Assembly: GCA_021521415.1 (NCBI GenBank)
Contig: JAIQDT010001102.1
Span: forward strand, 434,001 to 498,000
Length of the DNA: 64,000 nucleotides
Direction of reading: 5' to 3'
Source: Bidens hawaiensis
Lineage: Eukaryota > Streptophyta > Magnoliopsida > Asterales > Asteraceae
The first letter of the stretch is position 1. Each line of letters begins with the position of its first letter. Positions 57,853-64,000 of the stretch are shown one piece after another. Made by a program: the position numbers and the translations under genes. The notes under the pieces were generated by a model, which saw only the letters and a program-made list of their open reading frames with translations, did no database searches and had not been told where the DNA came from.

Positions 57853-59480
57853 TTACTTATTTAAAAGGCATGTCCTACTTTTGTAAATTCCATCATCCTT
57901 GCTAGTGGTAACCCATTCACCATTTGGAAGAAGATCGCGTTGCCTATAGGAGAAAGGCACGTCGCAAGCAGCCTTGGTACACATGAGCGTCACCTTCATT
58001 GTAGTTAATGGTGGCACCACAACAGCATAACTCTCTTCTCTCTTACGCTCTGTCGTTTTGGCCACTCCCCATTCGCGTGTACACTCATACTCTCCTGAAA
58101 CCTCGATCTCCCCCTTCACAATCGTCGGAACTATACTGATTTCGAAGTTTACACTCACACCAAAAGTATATGACATACTGTTTTTCCAATTAGAGGTCTT
58201 GGAATCAGTTGAAGAATAACTTAAGGTGACTGTGGTTGGTTTGTCCATGCTGTCATTCGTTGCATACGCGTGCGAAACTTCTTGGATTTCCTCCTGGTAA
58301 ATCCTGGAGTGGACGAGCCGGTATCTAACATCTAAGATGTGTCTTTCAAGAACACATTCTTCAACCACTAGCTTTGTTTGTCTTGACATAGTCGGATAGC
58401 GTGCGTTTAGACAGTTTTTTTTCCCCTCAGTGGTGAGTCCACCGCAGAAGTTGTTGTTTCCTAGATTACGCAGACTAAAGACGTTGTCACTAGTCTTGAC
58501 AAACGAAAACAAAGTGTCGTTAGAGTTGTCAGTATCTTCTGCATCTGCCCATATCCAGTTCGGGCTTCGTCTCCAGAACTTGCCAAAATGCAAATCCTTT
58601 ATACGATAGTTTCCATCCGGAGTGGGGAAGAGTTCATGTGCCACCAGTGGATCTCCCACGTCCAATCCGGACACAAACTTATGATAATTATAGTGTCGTT
58701 CAATGACACGAGAGCAAAGGTAATTCCCATCTAGCTCTTTAGATCTAAATGCAACATGAGAGGGAAGTATCACTAGTGTTTCCCAATCAATTGTAGGGAA
58801 CAAGGTTGCGCTCCCGCTTACCATGGTCAACCCATTATCGCTGCTCGCTACGTTCATATTCCTTGCGACGCTTAAGAAACCGAAACCTGTTAAATGTGTC
58901 CAGCACCAGCTCAGATTAAAGACTCCTAGAATCTTGGAGAATATTTAACATAATAATAATCAGTTTATTATTATAGATAAATTAGCCTTATCTTTAATCC
59001 TAATTGTATTTGGTTTCAAATTCTGTATTTGAGTTATATAGGATTAGGAACCGTGGGTTTATATATACCATTGGTTCAATGTGTTAGTTAGTTATTAAGT
59101 ATTTCTCGTTTGTCGTTTTCTTAAAAAAAAAGAGTCGATCATGTGTTGATCAAACCTTGTGTTCCCGACTGAGAAACCTGGAACAAGGTGCACGCGGGAT
59201 TTGTTCGGTCTTCCACTGGTGTTACCGAGGATGCACCAATTTAAAGCCGGGTTTGGATATCATGTACCACCCAATACTTATTATTGTAGCAACATCTTAT
59301 GTGAACTAGGGTGTCAATATCCCCAGTTGCTTTCTCCACTGCAAACTTTACACGTGGACTAAAAACATGTCTTTCATTGAACCTCAATGACCGGTAATTT
59401 GATGGGGGGCTATCTTGTACGCGCAAATATGCACCCTGAGAACTGGCTCGCATCACGAAAAACCTTGGCAGTAACACCAT
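57853..59480 (-). pseudogene. Agglutinin-aerolysin type lectin/pore-forming-like gene with one in-frame stop
   Basis: Two exons on the minus strand, 59156-59480 and 57853-58886 (GT...AG intron, phase 1), 453 codons with the stop. Exon 1 encodes the first amaranthin-like agglutinin domain (LRVQDSPPSNY, LVHIRCCYNNKYWVV). Exon 2 completes it, then adds a second agglutinin domain (TLVILPSHVAFRSKELDGNY, FSLRNLGNNNFCGGLT) and an aerolysin/ETX-MTX2-like beta-rich domain at the C-terminus (TVTLSYSSTDSKTSNWKNSM onward). No signal peptide is seen. Such plant fusions are carbohydrate-binding proteins tied to stress or defence. TAA at 59241-59243 (codon 80) interrupts exon 1; the frame is otherwise open. 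It is either a young pseudogene or a sequence error. The exon boundaries are my inference from phase. Confidence 0.75.
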
Positions 59481-59744
59481 CGATAACTAGCTAGCTAACC
59501 CTGTTAAAATCATCACAAAACCCGTTGTTAGGATTCTCAAATTTCGGATGTCTCAAACGAGTATTAAAAACAAAGTCTTTACATATAACTTTTTTTCATA
59601 GATAGATAACAATAAACGAAATAAAGTTATTTTAGCAACAAAAAGAAAACAAAGTATAACAATAAATAAGAACCACCGATCAAGAATCAATTATGGACTA
59701 AGACCATCTCCCATGCTAAATGTCTAAATGCATGTCACATCACC

Positions 59745-59796
59745 TCTATCTATCTATCTATCTATCTCTCTCTCTCTATCTATCTCTCTCTCCCCG
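59745..59796. repeat. (CTAT)n/(CT)n microsatellite
   Basis: Runs of CTAT and CT (TCTATCTATCTATC, then TCTCTCTCTCTC) with interruptions, about 50 bp. Confidence 0.9.
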
Positions 59797-60010
59797 CCAA
59801 GGATTTACTTGCTTCTCTCTCCTCCAACTCATCTTCTGTGTCACAAGTGCACCTCAAATGCATTACATTGGGTTTAGTCTAACTAATGAGAAATGACTAT
59901 GATCTATATTTGATGGGCTACGTTTGTATAATGATTTTATGGTCTAATTGTTTATTGGGTTAATTTAAACAAAATAGTGGGTTTAAGTGTAAAGTGTTTA
60001 AAATACCAGG

Positions 60011-60307
60011 TGTAACATCCGGCCCCTCACACCACCAATATTGTCCGCTCTGTCCACGAAGAGCTCACAAATTTGTTTTTGTTGCCCAGATGGAGACTTC
60101 CCAGGAGGTCACCCATCCTAGTACTACTTCCATCTAAGCACGCTTAACTGTGGAGTTTTCATGTGCTTCACAGCCAACTAAGCCCAAAACGCGTCAGTGA
60201 TTGAAAAGGCAGGACATTTACTTATGAACCAAGGATCTCTCTTGTCCACGGCCGATGTGGGATTTGCCTAAGAGTGGGACGATGTTGTGTTTGCAAAGAG
60301 TGTTACA
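60011..60307 (-). mobile_element. Cassandra-type solo LTR carrying 5S rRNA-like sequence
   Basis: 297 bp with ends TGTAACATCC...AGTGTTACA, flanked by perfect 5-bp duplications CCAGG (60006-60010 and 60308-60312). Read on the minus strand it contains AACTCCACAGTTAAGCGTGC, then AGTAGTACTAGGATGGGTGA and CCTCCTGGGAAGTC, the 3' half of plant 5S rRNA including the internal promoter region. It also has CCCACATCGGC near its 5' end. LTRs with embedded 5S sequence define the non-coding Cassandra TRIM elements. A single LTR with a TSD is what recombination between two LTRs leaves behind. Confidence 0.93.
60094..60160 (-). other. 5S rRNA-like segment within the Cassandra LTR
   Basis: About 65 bp similar to the 3' part of 5S rRNA, diverged at several positions (for example CTTAGATGG for CTTGGGCGA). 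Not a 5S gene, because the 5' half is lacking. Confidence 0.85.
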
Positions 60308-60689
60308 CCAGGCCTGTCAAAGTAGGTCCTACGCCAACTCAGATCCGATTAGGCCCTCTAATGTGGGCGCACTGAAGGAGGGGCGTGACAATGCCAACTT
60401 AGCGACATTTAACACGGACCACCACACACCGGCACAAGGCGGGAGCGCAGGTGGTCTAGTGAGCGTGAGGCAATGGTGGTATATTATTTATTTTTTAAAT
60501 AAATATCAAATAATTCATCAAATCATTTTTCTCCAAAACATCCTACCACCACATTAATGTCGCTCCATCAGAACATACGGTAAAGTTAAAATACAAAGTA
60601 CAACAAAAATGAGAATGATGAGAATGAATCTAATCCGTTGATCTTAAATTTGGATGGTGGAGATTAATTTAAGAATAAAAATTGAATAA

Positions 60690-61677
60690 AATTGGATGAG
60701 AAGGGCATAAGGTAATAACCCCGCTTTCTCTCTACACATGCAATGCACATGTCAATTCTTCTACCATTTTAAAACGTCTATAACTTTTTCATACGACATT
60801 TTTTTAGAATAGTTTTTACAATAATAACAAGCGTTTTTTAACTTTAATATGAATATCATATTGTTATATAAAAATAAAATTATAAGATAGTTGGTTTTTA
60901 TATTGTGTTATTTGGTTGTCCATTGTGTTTAATTGAGTTTTTTATGTATGGTGTTATAAACTTTGTTCATTGTGTTTTTCAATTGTTACTCATATTAAAG
61001 ATAAAAATTAAACAAAGATCGCATCATTGTGTCTTTTTGTTCGTTATTTTGTCTTTATACTCAACATTTGTCTTTCGACTTATCATTGTGTTTTAATCGT
61101 TTTGTTCAACGTTCACTTAATTTGAGAAAAATAGTATTATGTTCGTTGTATATTACGCTCAAGTAATTGTATAATATGTAGTTTTCATTGTGTTTTATGT
61201 TTCAAGCCATTATATATATTATATGTATTTACCATTGTGTCTTACGTTTCAGGCCATTGTGCTATATATATTCATTGTTGTGTTTTACATTCCAGGTTAT
61301 TATGTAATATGTATTCATAATTGTGTTTTATGTATTAGATAATTTGTTGATATTTTTCATTATATTTACATATTATTACACAACGGTGTTATTAGTATTT
61401 AAAAAAACACAATGGCCAAAAAACACATTGATAAACAGAAAGACACAATGGTAAGCAAAAAAGACATAATGACGTAATTTTTTTTATTTTTATATAAAAA
61501 AATCATACTCATATTAAATATTAAAAAACGCTTGTTATTATGGTGAAATTTATTTTTCTAAATAATATCATATGAAAAAGTTATAGACGTTTAAAAATGA
61601 TGGGTAAATTAACATGTGACTTGCATGTTCAGAGAGAAAGTGTGTAGTATTACTTTTATACCCTTTTTCATTTGGTC
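60690..61677. mobile_element. Foldback/MULE-like element with ~185-bp terminal inverted repeats
   Basis: 60690-60880 and the reverse complement of 61495-61677 align over nearly their whole length: (A/T)GAGAAGGGCATAA / TATAAAAG, CTTTCTCTCT, ACATGCAA, CACATGT, AACGTCTATAACTTTTTCATA, AATAATAACAAGCGTTTTTTAA. The interior is non-coding and made of loose CATTGTGTTTT repeats on the plus strand, switching to AAAACACAATG in the last 100 bp. I could not define a target duplication. Long arms and a non-coding core fit a non-autonomous Mutator-like or foldback element. Confidence 0.75.
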
Positions 61678-62664
61678 CATACTTGACACATGTCAATTTA
61701 TTAGGGTTTTTCAACTTCTCATTTTTGTTAGTTTTTGTAAAATAACTCAACCCTCAGAACATGTACAAGCGGATGTGAAATGTGAAAGCCCAAAATGCTT
61801 ATGTACATGACGTACTACCCATAACAAATGACCTTAAAATATTCAAAAGCTTTTATTTTTCTGACGACTCTTAATCCTGATCGGCTATAATTAAAATATG
61901 CGTACCTTGCAAGATTTGAACTCTCGGTCTGTTAGATAAAGAGGTTGCGCATTTCTCATCAATTATGTCCTTTGACAAAAAACGAAAAAAAAATAACAAA
62001 ACAAAACAAAAAATTCAAATCTCTTAATATCATTTTTACTTTGAGAACAATACCAAATTCTGAGTGAATACCTACTTGAGATATGCATACCTTAAGCCCG
62101 TTGATTATTCCACTGCTTATAAAGCCACACCTAGCACTGATGATCACTTGTTGAATTTAGTTTTTTGTTTCACACAAAACAATCAAAGCTGGTTTGTTTA
62201 GTCTTTATAAGAAAACCGCGTAGGTATTCTCTGTACTTTCTTTCTCATTTACCTTATGCTCTTTTATGGGTAAATTTAATCTTTTGTTTTGTTTTTTCTC
62301 ACAAAAGAAAACCGTGAGGGGACTAGGGTTTAGTGTAAGTACTTTCTTTTCTCAAATACCTTATAATATTCTGGGCAACTTGAGTACGGCTTTAGCATGC
62401 AAATTGTTAAATTAATTAATTGTATACGTATTCCCAACGTTCTAAAAACCGGTATATACGGGTCGGTTAAACTGGTTATATTGGATTTTAGGTAAGGACC
62501 CAGCTTGATATAGCCAGTTTATTTGGCCAACGTCTTGGTCTTCGTACCGTCGTTTATTATTAAATACTGGTTTAAACCAGTGAACCAGCTTTTTTCAAGC
62601 CTTTAAAAGAAAAAACATAAACGGCCCATTACATCTTTTAACCTATGATTTAAACTTTTTATAA
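61678..62664. other. Intergenic, no supported gene
   Basis: AT-rich, with loosely repeated words such as ATATGC(A/G)TACCTT (61896, 62081) and AGAAAACCG(C/T)G (62212, 62307) suggesting a diverged local duplication. No frame or RNA gene is supported. Confidence 0.4.
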
Positions 62665-63107
62665 CCAGTGGCGGATCTAGGAATATTTTTCAATGGGTTC
62701 ACTGTTCGGGTCGGTCTTACGGTTCGGGTCGTTCCGACTGTTCGGATTGCTTCGATGGTTCGGTTCAATTCGACGGTTTCGGGTCAATTCAGTGTACCAA
62801 GAATGATATTTTACTAATAAGATTTGCATGCTAGCTAAGTTGTTGCTCCGAATAGTAAGATACACACACATTAAGTAACCAGTTATAAAAAAACTAAAGA
62901 ATCTGCTACAAGTGGGAATTGAACCCAGGTTCTCGAAGTAGTAAAGCAAGGTTTTTACCATTAGACCATGGTTCAACTTTGCTTATGTGTTCACTCACAA
63001 TTTATATGTTGGCTCACTATCATATTTTATACAGACTATATATAAAATCCGAAACTCAGTGGATTCCCATGAACCCACACACAATTAACTAGATCCGCCC
63101 ATGCTTT
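62665..63107 (-). repeat. Element with GTGGCGGATCTAG ends and a tRNA-like core
   Basis: It starts CAGTGGCGGATCTAGGAA and ends TTAACTAGATCCGCCCATG, an inverted terminal match. On the minus strand it contains TGGTCTAATGGTA (62956-62968, A-box-like) and GGTTCAATTCC (62915-62925, B-box-like) spaced as in a tRNA, closest in look to tRNA-Gly. At its left end are short GGTTCGGGTC repeats. It could be a tRNA gene relic carried by a MITE, or a tRNA-derived SINE. Confidence 0.5.
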
Positions 63108-63177
63108 TAACCTAGCGCAACCTAAGCAACCATTTCTATACCCATATATCATCCAGCTCACAACCAAACTTCCTGTT

Positions 63178-63765
63178 GGCATGCGATTAAATCAGTTCTT
63201 CTTCCTAGTAGTTTGTCATGAAAGCTTCTCATCCGATTTTAGTGTTGAGTCATGCATTCCAAGTTCATGAATTGTATTGGATTTGTTATCTTAATATTGT
63301 AGTTGATTATATGTGTGGTGATATCTCTTAAAGAAAAGTTACTTGTTTTGGATTATTTTTTTTATTGAGGATTAACTTTTGTATTATTTTATATTATGAA
63401 ATCATATACTTTTGGATTATTATTTTTTGAGTTAAAGTTGCATATTTATGGAATTATAGGATAGCTGGTCAACCAAGTTGAACCTCGTGGTATGACCATG
63501 TTCAATCGGTTGTACCTTTTTTTAGTCCAACCCAGTATAATTAAAAAAACAGGTTTTAAAAACATTATGAATTCCTAATGTAATTATGTATTCGAAACAT
63601 TTGTATAGCTTCATACGCAAATTTTGTTCGCATGAAAGTATTGAGTTTCGTATTAGATAGTTTTGTATGTTTTGTTCATCATATAAACCGTAGTAAACTT
63701 ATTTTCAAATCAACGAAAGTAATACATTAGAAAATTTCCCCAATATTTCTCTTTCTCAAGTTACA
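63178..63765 (+). repeat. Probable 5' LTR of a further retrotransposon
   Basis: The LTR end is set by TTACA immediately followed by a tRNA-Met primer site at 63766. The left edge is uncertain; TGTTGGCATGCG at about 63175 is one candidate. The second LTR lies outside the window. Confidence 0.45.
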
Positions 63766-63780
63766 TGGTATCAGAGCATA
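63766..63780 (+). other. tRNA-Met primer binding site; element runs off the right edge
   Basis: TGGTATCAGAGCATAAT matches the plant initiator tRNA complement. The following 220 bp are leader sequence, consistent with the 5' end of a plus-strand, probably Copia, element whose coding part is beyond the window. Confidence 0.8.
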
Positions 63781-64000
63781 ATCGCTCCATTATGTGGTTC
63801 CGCTTCCATCATTTTCAATTGACTATTGTTTTTGGATTACAGTTTTAATCGTGTTCATTTTCATTTGAATTCGTTTGATTTCAATGGTTAAGTCATAAGT
63901 GGTCACTTTCTCCATCGATTTCATCAAATTTCAATTCACATTTGCGTGCGTTTGCAAATTGCATTGAACTCGCATTATAAATTCGTTTATTTTTTTCTAT

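Noticed and set aside
59159..59362. Plus-strand 67-codon frame
   Set aside because: Antisense shadow of the agglutinin exon 1.
60094..60160. 5S rRNA gene
   Set aside because: Only the 3' half is present, diverged, and it lies inside an LTR with its own target duplication.

Overview
This window is nuclear DNA of a eudicot plant, probably a member of the daisy family (Asteraceae). The plant assignment rests on spliced genes, LTR retrotransposons with tRNA-Met primer sites, a 5S-carrying Cassandra LTR and receptor-like protein genes. The family-level guess rests only on the look of the repeats. AT-rich, repeat-laden DNA separates few genes, and nearly every gene-like sequence is broken.

Layout. 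1-4400: repeats, namely an inverted-repeat element rich in ATACGATCGTAT palindromes (78-933), a copy of the receptor-gene 5' flank (1040-1430) and a complete non-autonomous hAT element with an 8-bp target duplication (2494-3223). 4400-50900: a tandem array of minus-strand EIX/Cf-type leucine-rich-repeat receptor-like protein (RLP) genes, here named A, B, C, E, F and D from left to right. Every copy is damaged. RLP A is split into two parts (4586-6871 and 25582-26214) by an 18.7-kb retroelement nest. C has lost its 3' end next to a truncated Copia element (33584-36270). E and F are small remnants. The copies share 3' flanks, a TATA region and a duplicated 5' block. A LINE relic lies at 41090-42240.

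The nest (6872-25581) has two layers. The outer one is a non-autonomous Ty3/gypsy element, probably Tat lineage, lying on the minus strand with TSD TGGTC. It keeps gag but no pol, and carries on its opposite strand a five-exon gene with its own TATA box. That gene reads open for 964 codons once the inner element is removed. The inner one is a full-length Tekay-like chromovirus (10056-19541, TSD AGGTA) inserted in exon 2 of that antisense gene. Its leader holds five tandem hairpins with an invariant core and changing but still complementary stems, the strongest candidate in the window for an undescribed RNA structure.

51080-54247: the one apparently intact host gene, a three-exon CCCH zinc finger/KH RNA-binding protein (KHZ1/KHZ2 type). 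57853-59480: a two-exon agglutinin-aerolysin gene broken by one in-frame stop. 60011-60307: a Cassandra solo LTR with 5S rRNA-like sequence. 60690-61677: a foldback element. 62665-63107: an element with a tRNA-like core. The right edge enters a further LTR retrotransposon, whose tRNA-Met primer site is at 63766.
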